Notes: generated by a model not told the origin, from the sequence alone. Numbered from the stretch's first letter, positions 42,330 to 51,269 are shown. The stretch: 64,000 nucleotides of DNA from an uncultured Microbacterium sp. (GCF_947489255.1 NZ_CANLCY010000002.1:124001-188000); one strand, 5' to 3'. A program made the numbers and translations.

Positions 42330-42680
42330 TCAGCCGTCGTCGGTGAGGCCGGCGACGTGCGCGACGGATTTGCGCTGCAGGAAAGCGCACAGGTCGGCCG
42401 CGTTCGTGAGCTCCCGGCACAGGTCGTAGACACCCTCGGGTGACAGCTCCGTCACCTCGGGCTGCGCCTCGAACGTCACGCGCCAGTCCGGCGCCCCCAC
42501 GGCGATCGGCTGCAGGTACACCGATGTCGTCGCATTGGCGAGCGGGTAGATCACGAGTCCGCCGTCGAGCCCGTCCACGGTCTCCTGGTCGGCAACATAC
42601 GCGACGCCCGCGCCTCCGGACCCGCTCGACGCGTACTCGTCGAGCCAGGCGTCGAGCACCTCCTTGCTGCGGAACGGCAC
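42330..42680 (-). CDS. Conserved hypothetical protein (116 residues)
   Basis: VPFRSKEVLDAWLDEYASSG ... YPLANATTSVYLQPIAVGAPDWRVTFEAQPEVTELSPEGVYDLCRELTNAADLCAFLQRKSVAHV. Soluble, alpha/beta, no recognised catalytic motif. The spacing of PDWRVTFEAQPEVTELS and a C-terminal helix suggest a compact domain. The start is the GTG with CGGAGG 7 nt upstream; a TAATAT -10 candidate lies about 60 bp further up. It converges with the MarR gene. Confidence 0.6.
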   Translation of the reverse strand: MPFRSKEVLDAWLDEYASSGSGGAGVAYVADQETVDGLDGGLVIYPLANATTSVYLQPIAVGAPDWRVTFEAQPEVTELSPEGVYDLCRELTNAADLCAFLQRKSVAHVAGLTDDG

Positions 42681-42857
42681 CGCGCGACCTCCGACTCTTC
42701 GCGACGGACACTCGCCGTCGCCTGATATTACGTCACGCTGGCCCGAGTCCAACAATTCGGTGCCACGCGAGGTGCGCCCGGCATCCTCAATACCGTCGGG
42801 CGGCGCCCCGTGCCCGCGCGAGGCGCGCGGGCATCTTCGGTGCCGTCCTCCCGTGCG

Positions 42858-43940
42858 TCAGGGCAGCGGGGTGTTGCGTCCGTCGAGGCGCGAGGTGTCG
42901 ACCGTGTCGCGGGCGCCGCGCACGAGCGCCCACAGGAAGCCCGCGCCCCAGGACACGTGCATCGACGGCAGTACGGCCGCGGTCCACGCCTTGTCGCGCC
43001 AGCCCCGGCCCCCGCCCCGACCGAGGGCGCCGATGGCGACGAGCGTCGCGTACGCCGCCAGCGGAAGGTGCAGCACCGACACCAGCCCTCCGCGACGGCG
43101 GGTGACCTGGCCCGCCGCCACCGCCAGCGAGACAGCCGCCGACACCAGCAGCGCCGGGGGAGCGAAGAAGCGCAGCGGCGTGCCCCGCGGGTAACGCCGC
43201 ACGAGCTCGCCGCGCCAGGCGCCGGTCGCGCGGAACTGCCGGACGAGTCGGGTCCAGCTCTCCCGCGGCCAGTACACGACCGACAGCCCCGGATCGAACC
43301 ACACGCGATAGCCCGCGCGCCGGATGCGGAGGTTCAGCTCCCAGTCCTCGCCGCGGCGGATGCTCTCGTCGAAGAGCCCGACCTCCTCGAGCACGCTTCG
43401 GCGCATGACGCCGAGGTACGCCGACTCGGCCGGACCCTCGGTGCCGCCGCCGTGGTACGCCCCTCCGCCGAGCCCCACGCGGGAGTTGTAGGCGCGCGCG
43501 ACCGCCCGCTGGAACGGTGACCGGCCGTCGGCGCGCATGACTCCGCCGACGTTGGCGGCGCGCACGCGGCGCAGGGTGTCCAGGGCGCGACGGGTGTATC
43601 CGGGAGACAGCTCGGAATGCGCATCGACCCGCACGATCGTCGGATACCGGCTCGCGCGGATGGCGAGGTTGAGCCCCACCGGGATGTCGGCGGCCGGGTT
43701 CGCCACCAGGACGATGCGCTCATCGGCATCCGCCAGCTCGCGCGCGATCGCGTCGGTGCCATCGCTCGAGGGGCCGAGGGCGAGCACGAGCTCCACCGGC
43801 CCCGGGACGTCTTGGGAGAGGGTGGATGCGACGGCCCGGCGCAGATACCGGTGCTCGTTCAGCACGGGCATGACGAAGCTCACGCCGGCGTCGTCGGGGG
43901 GAACGGGCGCGTCTCTTCCGCCGGGGGTCGGGAGGGGCAT
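42858..43940 (-). CDS. Family 2 glycosyltransferase with C-terminal membrane helices
   Basis: 360 residues. GT-A core: VSFVMPVLNEHRYLRRAVAST (about 20-40), LALGPSSDGT, ANPAADIPVGLNLAI, VRVDAHSELSPGY (the DxD-like DAH metal site, about 107) and GEDWELNLRIRRAGYRVWFDP (about 193-213). Two or more hydrophobic helices follow (about 262-285 and 295-315). This is the ExoA-like topology of enzymes that extend lipid-linked surface sugars. The ATG at 43940 has AAAGAT exactly 6 nt upstream, a weak -10. Divergent from the third GPT gene. Confidence 0.87.
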   Translation of the reverse strand: MPLPTPGGRDAPVPPDDAGVSFVMPVLNEHRYLRRAVASTLSQDVPGPVELVLALGPSSDGTDAIARELADADERIVLVANPAADIPVGLNLAIRASRYPTIVRVDAHSELSPGYTRRALDTLRRVRAANVGGVMRADGRSPFQRAVARAYNSRVGLGGGAYHGGGTEGPAESAYLGVMRRSVLEEVGLFDESIRRGEDWELNLRIRRAGYRVWFDPGLSVVYWPRESWTRLVRQFRATGAWRGELVRRYPRGTPLRFFAPPALLVSAAVSLAVAAGQVTRRRGGLVSVLHLPLAAYATLVAIGALGRGGGRGWRDKAWTAAVLPSMHVSWGAGFLWALVRGARDTVDTSRLDGRNTPLP

Positions 43941-43970
43941 CCCTCGATCTTTCCACGCGAGCCTGGCCGG

Positions 43971-43976
43971 TACCCT
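43971..43976 (+). promoter_or_regulatory. -10 hexamer TACCCT, leaderless spacing (third GPT gene)
   Basis: TACCCT, exactly 6 nt, then ATG at 43983. Confidence 0.6.
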
Positions 43977-43982
43977 GGAACG

Positions 43983-45212
43983 ATGCCTCTCGCCCGCGAC
44001 GTCCAGCTCGCCGTGGGCCTGCTGCGCAAAGCCCTCGCCACCCGCACCGCCCGCCGTGACCTGCACCGCGCCCTCGAGGCGCGGGGGCCGCTGCCCACCG
44101 GGACGTTCCGGATCGCGGTGTACTTCGCCGACGGTGCGGTCAACATGTACCAGATGCGGCAGTGGTACGCCCCGCTGCAAGAGCTGGCGAAGACCTGGCC
44201 CGTCGTGGTCATCTCCCGCGCGATCCGCGGCGCCGACGCACTGCTCAAAGACGATGCGCTCCCGATCGCCTACGCTCCGACGATCGCGGCCGTCGAGCAG
44301 GTGCTCGCCGAGCAGGACATCCGCATCGTCCTGTACGTCAACCAGAACACGCGAAACTTCCAGATGTTCCGCTACGGGCACCGGTGGCACGTGTTCATCA
44401 ACCACGGTGAGAGCGACAAGATGTACATGTCGACGAACCAGTTCAAGGCGTACGACTACGCCCTCGTCGCCGGCGAGGCGGCTCGCGCCCGCCTCTCGCG
44501 CGTGCTCTGGGACTACGACCTCGACCGCCGCACGTTCTCGATCGGTCGCCCGCAGGCCGATCACTACTCCGGCGATCTGCCGTACGAGCCCGACGAGCGC
44601 ACCGTCGTGCTGTACGCGCCCACATGGGAGGGCGACCGCCCCTCCGCCCACTACGGCTCGATCGTCACGCACGGCGAGACCCTCGTGAAGGCGCTGCTCG
44701 CCACGGGACGCCACCGCGTCATCTACCGCCCGCACCCGCGCTCGGGGGTGGTGGATGCCGCCTACGGCGCGGCGAACGCGCGGATCGTCGCGGCGATCGC
44801 GGCGGCCAACGCGGCCGACCCCGCCGCCCACCACGTGCACGACACCGGCCCCGACCTGGGGTGGCAGCTCGCCGCGGCCGACCTGGCGATCGTCGACATC
44901 TCGGCGATGGTCTACGACCGTCTCGCCGTCGGCAAGCCCCTCATGATCACGCGGCCCGTCGACCCCGAGGCCCTCGTCGACGACAGCGGATACCTGTCGG
45001 CCTGCGAGTGGCTGGATGCCACGGCATCCGGGGCGATCGTGGCCGAAGCCGACCGGGTGCTGGGCGATCCCGACGCGGTCGGGCGACTCGAGCACTGGGT
45101 GCAGCGGTACTTCGGCGACACCGCTCCCGGTGCCGCCACCGCGCGCTTCGAGGCCGCGATCGGCGAGCTGATGCAGCGCTGGGAGCGGTGGAACGCCGAC
45201 TCGGCGAGCTGA
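43983..45212 (+). CDS. CDP-glycerol glycerophosphotransferase-like protein
   Basis: 409 residues. The transferase core is more diverged than in the other two: FINHGESDKMYMST (about 139-152), TVVLYAPTWEGDRPSAHYGSI (about 207-227), VIYRPHPRSG and LAIVDISAMVYDRLAVGKPLMITRP (about 302-326). The opening RIAVYFADGAVNMYQMRQWYAPLQELAKTWPVVVISR is a Rossmann-like donor domain. Probably a polyol-phosphate or related transferase in wall-polymer synthesis. Divergent from the GT2 gene, with which it may share a pathway. Confidence 0.8.
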   Translation: MPLARDVQLAVGLLRKALATRTARRDLHRALEARGPLPTGTFRIAVYFADGAVNMYQMRQWYAPLQELAKTWPVVVISRAIRGADALLKDDALPIAYAPTIAAVEQVLAEQDIRIVLYVNQNTRNFQMFRYGHRWHVFINHGESDKMYMSTNQFKAYDYALVAGEAARARLSRVLWDYDLDRRTFSIGRPQADHYSGDLPYEPDERTVVLYAPTWEGDRPSAHYGSIVTHGETLVKALLATGRHRVIYRPHPRSGVVDAAYGAANARIVAAIAAANAADPAAHHVHDTGPDLGWQLAAADLAIVDISAMVYDRLAVGKPLMITRPVDPEALVDDSGYLSACEWLDATASGAIVAEADRVLGDPDAVGRLEHWVQRYFGDTAPGAATARFEAAIGELMQRWERWNADSAS

Positions 45213-45265
45213 CCGCGCCGCGCCGAGGTCGCCGAGCGTGCGGCCCGGGGTCTTGCGCGGATCCC

Positions 45266-45290
45266 GGTGGCTTCGACGGGCTCAGCCACC
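45266..45290. repeat. 25-bp REP-like element, GGTGGC/GCCACC arms (single)
   Basis: Centre TTCGACGGGCTCA, in the short gap between convergent genes. Confidence 0.85.
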
Positions 45291-45301
45291 TGGCGTGACC
45301 C

Positions 45302-46654
45302 TCAGGCCAGGGGAGCCAACCGGCTGATCGCGGCGAGGGGGATGCCGACCCAGTCGGGGCGGTTGCGCGTTTCGTAGATCGCCTCGTACACGGCCTTGTC
45401 GAGTTCGAACGCGTCGAGCAGCTTGTCGTCGACCAGACGATCGGCTCCCGCGGTCTCGGCGTATCCGGCGAGGAACGCCTGCTGGGCGGCGATGACCCAT
45501 GCGCGTACCGCGGCGCCGTCGTCGTCGGCGACCGCTCCCGACACGTAGTCGAACGAGCGCAGCATGCCCGCCACGTCGCGGACGGCGACATCGGGCTGCA
45601 GACGCTCGGCGATCGGCCGCAACGGCTCGCCCTCGAAGTCGAGCAGCACCCATCCGTTCGCCGCCGTGTCGAGCACCTGCCCGAGGTGCAGATCGCCGTG
45701 CACGCGCTGCAGCGCGGGCCACGGGGCGGCGGCAGCGGTCGCGTAGACCTCGCGGATGCGGTCGGCGTACGGGGCCAGCGCGGGCACCTCGGCGAGGGCG
45801 ATCGACAGGCGCCGCTCCCAGGCTCCGGCCACCGCGGCGCGGTCGCTCTCATCGGGCTCGCGCGTGGGGAACTGCGCCGCGAGGGCAACGTGCATCCCGG
45901 CGACGCTCGCGCCGAGCGCGTGCGCCCGCGCGGCGAAGTCCTCATCGGCCGCGGCGGCGTCCAGTGCCACGCGCCACGCGTCCTCGACCCCCGCGAAGAA
46001 CTCCTGCGCGAACGCCAGCGACCCGCTGACGGGCACGCCCTCGGGCGTCACCCACGACCCGCGCACCTCTCCGATCGCGGCGGGCACGAACGCCGCCCCG
46101 CCGGCGGCGAGCGCCGACTGCAACTCGACATCGGGGTTGATGCCGGGGTTCACCTGGCGGAAGAGCTTGCAGATGACCGGGATGCCGGCATCCTGCGCAT
46201 CGTCGGCGGCGTCGGGACGGAAGATGAGCGACGTGTTCGACTGCTCGCCGCTGAGCACCTTGGCCGTCGCCGTCGAAGCGGGGGTCCGGCCACCGGGGGA
46301 AGCGAGAGCGATGCCGAGGAACCCGTTCTCGGGCGTTCCGACCTCGCCGCCGACCGTGACCCACGAGTACAGCTGGGCGGTGAAGCCGGGGTCGGTCGTG
46401 GCATCCGCCCAGACCTCGTCGTCGGAAGCGGGGCCGATGAGGCTGCCCGGCGGCACCGATCCCTCGGGACGACGCGCGATGGGCACCTGATAGACGATGG
46501 CGGGCTGGACGGCCTCGTCGCGGACCAGGAGGAGTCGTGCGCCGGCGTCGAGGGTCCAGTCGGCGACCACGGTGAGGCGTGGGTCGCGGCCCTTCGTGCC
46601 GTACCAGCGCTGCCGCGGCATCCAGACCGCGAGGAGATCGAGGAGGTCGCCCAT
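45302..46654 (-). CDS. mak: Maltokinase (ATP:maltose 1-phosphotransferase)
   Basis: 450 residues. The maltokinase N-terminal cap (LLAVWMPRQRWYGTKGRDPRLTVVADW, about 7-33) precedes an APH-like kinase. Catalytic residues are intact: HGDLHLGQVL (about 320-329) and LLDFEGEPLRPIAE (about 337-350), with GEQSNTSLIF as the nucleotide-binding turn and VICKLFRQ supplying the Lys. It makes maltose 1-phosphate, which GlgE uses to extend alpha-glucans; no glgE or treS lies in this window. The ATG is fixed by TAGCCT 6 nt upstream. It is a useful contrast to the degenerate APH-fold protein at 12729-14303. Confidence 0.93.
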   Translation of the reverse strand: MGDLLDLLAVWMPRQRWYGTKGRDPRLTVVADWTLDAGARLLLVRDEAVQPAIVYQVPIARRPEGSVPPGSLIGPASDDEVWADATTDPGFTAQLYSWVTVGGEVGTPENGFLGIALASPGGRTPASTATAKVLSGEQSNTSLIFRPDAADDAQDAGIPVICKLFRQVNPGINPDVELQSALAAGGAAFVPAAIGEVRGSWVTPEGVPVSGSLAFAQEFFAGVEDAWRVALDAAAADEDFAARAHALGASVAGMHVALAAQFPTREPDESDRAAVAGAWERRLSIALAEVPALAPYADRIREVYATAAAAPWPALQRVHGDLHLGQVLDTAANGWVLLDFEGEPLRPIAERLQPDVAVRDVAGMLRSFDYVSGAVADDDGAAVRAWVIAAQQAFLAGYAETAGADRLVDDKLLDAFELDKAVYEAIYETRNRPDWVGIPLAAISRLAPLA

Positions 46655-46660
46655 GCGGTG

Positions 46661-46666
46661 AGGCTA
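46661..46666 (-). promoter_or_regulatory. -10 hexamer TAGCCT, leaderless spacing (mak)
   Basis: TAGCCT on the minus strand, exactly 6 nt, then ATG at 46654. Confidence 0.6.
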
Positions 46667-46774
46667 ACGCGCCCGGCTGCGCGACACGCGGGCCTTGCGC
46701 CGGTACGGGTGTCGATGAGAAGGGACGTCGACCCGGAAGTCGGCGCGACAGCGACCGCGAGTGCGCAGGCGCTC

Positions 46775-47728
46775 TCAGTCGCGAACCGCGTAGGGGTCGA
46801 GGTCGGCGTCGGCCTCGGGGTCGGCGTCGGTGTCCTTGCGGCGCCGGGGGAGCGCCTTGCGCGCGACGGACGCGGTCCGGCGTCCGGCGGCACCGACCGC
46901 GGCGGCAACCGAGTCGCCCGCACGGCGGACCCCGCCGACCGTGGTCTTCTCGAGACGCTCGGCTCCCGGGCGCGGTTCGAGGTCGGCCGGCAGCTCGGGC
47001 GGTGGGGAGCCGAACGCGCGGCGGGCGTTGACGAGCACCCGGCGCCCGAGGACGTGGTTGCCGGCGCCGCCGACCACGGCGCCGACGCCGAAGGGGAGGG
47101 CCTTGCCCACCCAGGAGGCGCCGCCGCGGGTGGCGAACTGGCGCACGAAGATCGTCTTGAGGCGGTCGACGAGCGGGCCGACGGCCGCGCGCGGGAGCGT
47201 CTTGGTGACGAGCTCACCCCAGTACGTGGAGCGGGTCATGCCGCGTCCGGAGGCCTGCTGGGCGAGCTGCGAGACGAGGTCGACGCCCTCCTTGCCGAGC
47301 ATCAGGGCGAGCACGAGGGCGCGGGCGCGATCGGGATCGTCGACCGCGACGCCGTGGACCTCGGCGACCGACTGCGCGTACAGCGCTGTGGCCTCGAGGA
47401 AACCGAGGGTCTCGACGCCGCTGAGGGCGAGGGTCACCCCGGTTCCGATGCCCGGCACGACCGCAGTCGCGCCCACGGCCGCACCGCCCGTGGTGACGGC
47501 GGCCAGGTAGCGGCGTTCGAGGATCCTCAGGATCTCGTCGGCGGAGGCACGCGGATGCCGGAGGCGGATGCTGCGCAGATGAGCGAGCACGACGGGTCGC
47601 TGCACCGACAGCACGCGGTCGAGCATGCGGATCGTGCGCGGGTGCTCCTCCGACCCGACGGGAGGGAGCCCGCCCTTCCACGGGGCGTCCGGGGGGAGGG
47701 AATGGATGCGATGCACCTTCTCGGCCAT
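46775..47728 (-). CDS. Conserved actinobacterial hypothetical protein with hydrophobic core
   Basis: 317 residues. N-terminal helical part (PRTIRMLDRVLSVQRPVVLAHLRSIRLRHPRASADEILRILERRYL) then a Gly-rich hydrophobic segment (about 67-105, TTGGAAVGATAVVPGIGTGVTLALSGVETLGFL) and a second at about 210-230 (FGVGAVVGGAGNHVLGRRV), resembling EcsC-type membrane-associated proteins, and a basic/acidic C-terminal tail. I cannot assign a function. ATG with GAGAGG about 9 nt upstream; the longer upstream reading has no support. Confidence 0.7.
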   Translation of the reverse strand: MAEKVHRIHSLPPDAPWKGGLPPVGSEEHPRTIRMLDRVLSVQRPVVLAHLRSIRLRHPRASADEILRILERRYLAAVTTGGAAVGATAVVPGIGTGVTLALSGVETLGFLEATALYAQSVAEVHGVAVDDPDRARALVLALMLGKEGVDLVSQLAQQASGRGMTRSTYWGELVTKTLPRAAVGPLVDRLKTIFVRQFATRGGASWVGKALPFGVGAVVGGAGNHVLGRRVLVNARRAFGSPPPELPADLEPRPGAERLEKTTVGGVRRAGDSVAAAVGAAGRRTASVARKALPRRRKDTDADPEADADLDPYAVRD

Positions 47729-47808
47729 GAGGTCATCCTCTCCCGCTCGCCTGAGCGGCGGGTGAGGTGACGCCGGCACCGAAGCGCGCAACAGGCCCGC
47801 GCCCGCGA

Positions 47809-48501
47809 TCAGACGAAGAGGTTCGCCCGCTCCAGGTCTTCGGCGAAGTCGACCTCGACCGCGTAGAGGTCGGAGATGTCGAGCGGTTCCACGCGCAGAC
47901 CGTCTTCGGCGATGGCGAGTTCGAGACCGCGCTCGAAATAGTCCTGGTCGCCCACCCGCTGAAGGTGGCGCTGGAGCGTCTTCTTGTCGCGCGAGGCGAT
48001 GTAGTTGATGCCCACGGCCTCGCCGATGCCGCCGACGACGACCTTCGACAGCTCGTGGATGAAGCCCTCGGCATCCACCGTGTACTTGACCTCTTCGTCG
48101 CTGACCTTGGCGGTGTCGACCGTGACGAACGAGCGGTCGTCGGCGACCAGGCGCGCGGCACGGCGGAGGACGAGGGGGTCGAAGACGACGTCGCCGTTCA
48201 TCCAGAGCACGCCGCCGCGACCCGTCTTGGCGAGGGCGCGGAGCAGACTCTTCGACGTGTTGGTCTGGTCGTAGCGGTCGTTGTAGACGTAGTCGACCCG
48301 CGGGAAGGCATCGACGATCGTCTCGGCCCGATAGCCGACGACCGTGGTGATACGCGCCTGGGCGCCGAAGGCCGCGTGGATGTTGTCGTGCTGCTGCTGC
48401 ATGATGCTGCGGCCGTCGGCGAGGGCCGTGAGCGGTTTCGGCAGGCTGCGGCCGAGGCGCGAGCCCATGCCCGCGGCGAGGATCACGATCTGAACTGTCA
48501 A
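47809..48501 (-). CDS. LicC-like nucleotidyltransferase
   Basis: 230 residues. The sugar/polyol nucleotidyltransferase signature VILAAGMGSRLGRSLPKPL (about 6-24) and the metal-site VLWMNGDVVF (about 97-106) are clear, with VEVDFAEDLERA at the end as in LicC/GlmU-type enzymes. It would activate a phosphorylated alcohol or sugar, possibly the CDP-linked donor for the three GPT-type transferases; that link is inference. It starts with the rare TTG codon, supported by AGGAG 7 nt upstream. The TTGACA formed by this start codon is not a promoter. Confidence 0.85.
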   Translation of the reverse strand: MTVQIVILAAGMGSRLGRSLPKPLTALADGRSIMQQQHDNIHAAFGAQARITTVVGYRAETIVDAFPRVDYVYNDRYDQTNTSKSLLRALAKTGRGGVLWMNGDVVFDPLVLRRAARLVADDRSFVTVDTAKVSDEEVKYTVDAEGFIHELSKVVVGGIGEAVGINYIASRDKKTLQRHLQRVGDQDYFERGLELAIAEDGLRVEPLDISDLYAVEVDFAEDLERANLFV

Positions 48502-48686
48502 GGCTGGCTCCTGGGGGGATGAGTCGTCATGTCCGGTTCACCGGAATGTCACGCCTTCGTGTTCGATCAACAGTAGCGAGAGGGGCCTGGGAGGTGGCAT
48601 GATTCGCGCCGGTCGTTGTGGTTTCGTGATGCCGGTGGATCACTGCGCCGCGCGACCAGCCTGCGGGCGGTGTCGGAGGTCGTTGA

Positions 48687-48692
48687 TAGTTT
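48687..48692 (+). promoter_or_regulatory. -10 hexamer TAGTTT, leaderless spacing (ABC ATPase gene)
   Basis: TAGTTT, exactly 6 nt, then ATG at 48699. Confidence 0.6.
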
Positions 48693-48698
48693 GGTGCG

Positions 48699-51269
48699 AT
48701 GACAGCCTCGCTGCCGGAATCGCCTGAACCGTCCTCTTCCTCCTCCGAGGGTGGTTCGGAGAGCGTCGAACCTTCGGCGTCGAAGCCGCGCACGCCACGG
48801 GCTCCGCGCTCGTCCACCCCGCGCACCACGTCGCCCCGGAGCACGACGCCGCGCGCGCCGCGGCGCGCTCCCGGCGCCGCCACGGCCGCGAAGGCGGGCG
48901 ACGCCGTCGAGAGCGCCGACGAATCCGCGGCCGCGGCTCCGAAGCCGCGCGCCCCCCGTGCCCCCCGCGCGAACAGTTCTGCGACGACGTCCTCGGCGCC
49001 TCGCACGCCCGCCGCGAAGAAGCCGGCCGCGCCGAAGGCCTCGACGGCGAAGACGTCGACCGCCAAGGCCCCCGCGGCGAAGGCGGCCGCCTCGAAGTCC
49101 GCGGCCCCGAAGCCGGCGGCCCCCAAGCCCTCAGCCAAGCGTCCGGCCGCGAAGAAGCCCGCCACGCCCCGAGCATCGGACTCCGCGGCGTCGGCACCCG
49201 CCCACCCGACCGCGCTGCCGAACCCCGTCGCCGACGCCTCTGTCTCGACACCGGACGAGGAAATCGCCGCCACCGGGCGCGAATCGGTCACGCCCGTCGC
49301 CCTCCCCGACGGCATCGTGGTGCCCCCGCGACCCCCGCTCCCCGTTCCGTCCGCGAGCCCCGCTTCCCACGACGCGCCCGTCGAATCCGCGGCCGTCGAC
49401 ACGGACGCACCGGTGGAACGGGATGCCGATGCCTTGTCCCTCACGGACGCGCGGCTGGATGCCGGCGAGCCCGGGTCCGTGATCGCGGATCCCGCTCCGG
49501 AAGCCGGCGAGGCCCCGGCCGTGGATGAGGCGCGGGACCCCGTCGAGCCCGTGTCGTCGGACGGGGCAGCAGAGCCCGACGTCGCTGAGCCCGAGGTCGC
49601 TGCGCCCGGGGTCGCTGCGCCCGACATCACCGCGTCCGATGCTGCCGCGACGGACACCGCCTCGCCCGACGTGCCCGACGCGGTCGGCTCCGACGTGTCC
49701 GGCTCGGAGCCGGCTGCCGTCGCCCCGGATGCCACCGCGGCTGCGCTCGGGGAAGTCGACACCGACCCGCGTCCCGACGCGCCCGCGGGTGCGACGGGAG
49801 CGAATCCGGCGTCCGCCGACCCGACCCCTGCCGACCCGACGCCCGCCGATGTCGCGGTCGAGGAGCCCGTCGTCGAGGAGCCCGTCCCCGGCGAGCCGGC
49901 GGTCGAGGAGCCCGCCGACCCGACGCCCGTGGATGTCGCGGTCGAGGAGCCCGCCGACCCGACGCCCGTGGATGTCGCGGTCGAGGAGCCCGCCGACCCG
50001 ACGCCCGCCGATGTCGCGATTGAGGAGCCCGTCGTCGAGAAGTCCCTCGTCGAAGATCCCGCCGTCGCGGGGGAGACGCGCGCCGCGCCGGCGTCCGAGA
50101 CGGCAGCGGATGAGGGCCGGTCCGATGGCGGCTCGTCCGACTCCGAAGAGCTCGACGGCGCAGGCCCGATCACAGAGGGTGAACGCGACGCCGTCTCGGC
50201 CGACGCGCCGGAGAACCTCCTCCACGCGCCGCAGGTTCCCGTGGGGGAAGCCGCCGACGGCGAAGATCCCACGCCCCCCGAGGTGCGCGTCGACGAGCTG
50301 ATCGTCGACGACACGCCCGTCGCGAGCCCGGATGCTCCCGCGGTCGAAGAGCCGCTCTCGAACGAGCCCGGTGCCGATGAACCCGGTGCCGATGAGCCCG
50401 GTGCCGATGAGCCCGCCGCTTCCGACACCGCGCTCCCCGGCGAGGTCGCACCCCTCTCCGACACCGCCGTGCTGACTCACGGTGCGGCCGCGGCGGTCGA
50501 CCCCGACGCCGTCCCGGTGCTGAGCCTGCGCAACGTCACGAAGTCGTTCGGAGAGCTCCGCGCGGTCGACGCGATCGACCTGACGGTGCCGGCGGGATCG
50601 TTCTACGGTCTGGTCGGCCCGAACGGTGCGGGCAAGACCACCACGCTGTCGATCATCGCCGGTCTCCTCCGCGCCGACTCGGGCTCGGTCTCGATCAACG
50701 GCGTCGACGCGACCAAGCGCTCGCGCGAGGCGAAGAAGCTCATCGGAGTCCTGCCCGACCGCCTGCGGACCTTCGACCGCCTCACCGGTCGACAGTTGCT
50801 GTCGTACTACGGCGCTCTCCGCGGTCTGCCCGCACCGCTCGTCGAGAGCCGCACGGCCGATCTGGCCCGCGCGTTCGACCTCGTGGACGCGCTGGCGCGC
50901 CCCGTGTCGGACTACTCCGCGGGCATGACCAAGAAGGTCATGCTGGCCGGGGCCATGATCCATTCGCCGCGTCTGCTCGTGCTCGACGAGCCCTTCGAGG
51001 CCGTCGACCCCGTCTCCAGCGGTGTGATCCTCGACATCCTCGGCTCGTACGTCGACCACGGCGGAACGGTGATCCTCTCCAGCCACGGTATGGAGCTCGT
51101 CGAGCGGGTCTGCTCGCGGGTCGCCGTGATCGTCGCCGGTCAGGTGCTCGCCGAGGGCACGGTCGACGAGGTCCGCGGCGAGGCGAGCCTCGAGGAGCGC
51201 TACCTCGAGCTGGCCGGTGGCCTGGGCGACGTGGAGGGCCTCGAGTGGTTGCACACGTTCTCCGCCTGA
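48699..51269 (+). CDS. ABC transporter ATPase with ~600-residue disordered N-terminal region
   Basis: 856 residues. The ABC domain occupies only about 605-850: LSLRNVTKSFGELRAVD, Walker A LVGPNGAGKTTTL (about 637-649), a degenerate signature SDYSAGMTKKV (about 737-747), Walker B LLVLDEPFEAVDP (about 756-768) and the H-loop SSHGMEL. The first 165 residues are Lys/Pro/Ala-rich (AAKKPAAPKAST, KPAAPKPSAKRPAAKKPA), like histone H1 tails. Residues 170-600 are acidic and Pro/Val-rich with 13-residue repeats (EEPADPTPVDVAV) and PGADE repeats. It overlaps the permease gene by 25 bp. The fusion is unusual for an exporter ATPase. A 645-codon antisense frame is only a shadow. Confidence 0.88.
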   Translation: MTASLPESPEPSSSSSEGGSESVEPSASKPRTPRAPRSSTPRTTSPRSTTPRAPRRAPGAATAAKAGDAVESADESAAAAPKPRAPRAPRANSSATTSSAPRTPAAKKPAAPKASTAKTSTAKAPAAKAAASKSAAPKPAAPKPSAKRPAAKKPATPRASDSAASAPAHPTALPNPVADASVSTPDEEIAATGRESVTPVALPDGIVVPPRPPLPVPSASPASHDAPVESAAVDTDAPVERDADALSLTDARLDAGEPGSVIADPAPEAGEAPAVDEARDPVEPVSSDGAAEPDVAEPEVAAPGVAAPDITASDAAATDTASPDVPDAVGSDVSGSEPAAVAPDATAAALGEVDTDPRPDAPAGATGANPASADPTPADPTPADVAVEEPVVEEPVPGEPAVEEPADPTPVDVAVEEPADPTPVDVAVEEPADPTPADVAIEEPVVEKSLVEDPAVAGETRAAPASETAADEGRSDGGSSDSEELDGAGPITEGERDAVSADAPENLLHAPQVPVGEAADGEDPTPPEVRVDELIVDDTPVASPDAPAVEEPLSNEPGADEPGADEPGADEPAASDTALPGEVAPLSDTAVLTHGAAAAVDPDAVPVLSLRNVTKSFGELRAVDAIDLTVPAGSFYGLVGPNGAGKTTTLSIIAGLLRADSGSVSINGVDATKRSREAKKLIGVLPDRLRTFDRLTGRQLLSYYGALRGLPAPLVESRTADLARAFDLVDALARPVSDYSAGMTKKVMLAGAMIHSPRLLVLDEPFEAVDPVSSGVILDILGSYVDHGGTVILSSHGMELVERVCSRVAVIVAGQVLAEGTVDEVRGEASLEERYLELAGGLGDVEGLEWLHTFSA
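49819..50030. repeat. 39-bp coding tandem repeat in the ABC ATPase gene
   Basis: Units at 49914, 49953 and 49992 repeat every 39 bp (GCCGACCCGACGCCCGTGGA ...), giving EEPADPTPVDVAV. A related, shorter unit precedes them near 49819. A separate GGTGCCGATGAGCCC-type 15-bp repeat lies at about 50368-50412. Confidence 0.85.

Noticed and set aside
42821..42839. GC-rich hairpin (CCCGCGC ... GCGCGGG) after the GT2 gene as a terminator
   Set aside because: Short stem in GC-rich DNA with no T-run on either strand; such hairpins are expected by chance here.
48496..48501. TTGACA read as a -35 box upstream of the nucleotidyltransferase
   Set aside because: It is the TTG start codon plus second codon; AGGAG lies 7 nt before it and there is no -10 at 16-18 bp.
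48527..51254. Antisense frames of 645 and 707 codons opposite the ABC ATPase gene, one rich in TGSST repeats
   Set aside because: The repeats mirror the sense-strand repeats; only the sense frame ends in an ABC domain and has a promoter at its start.
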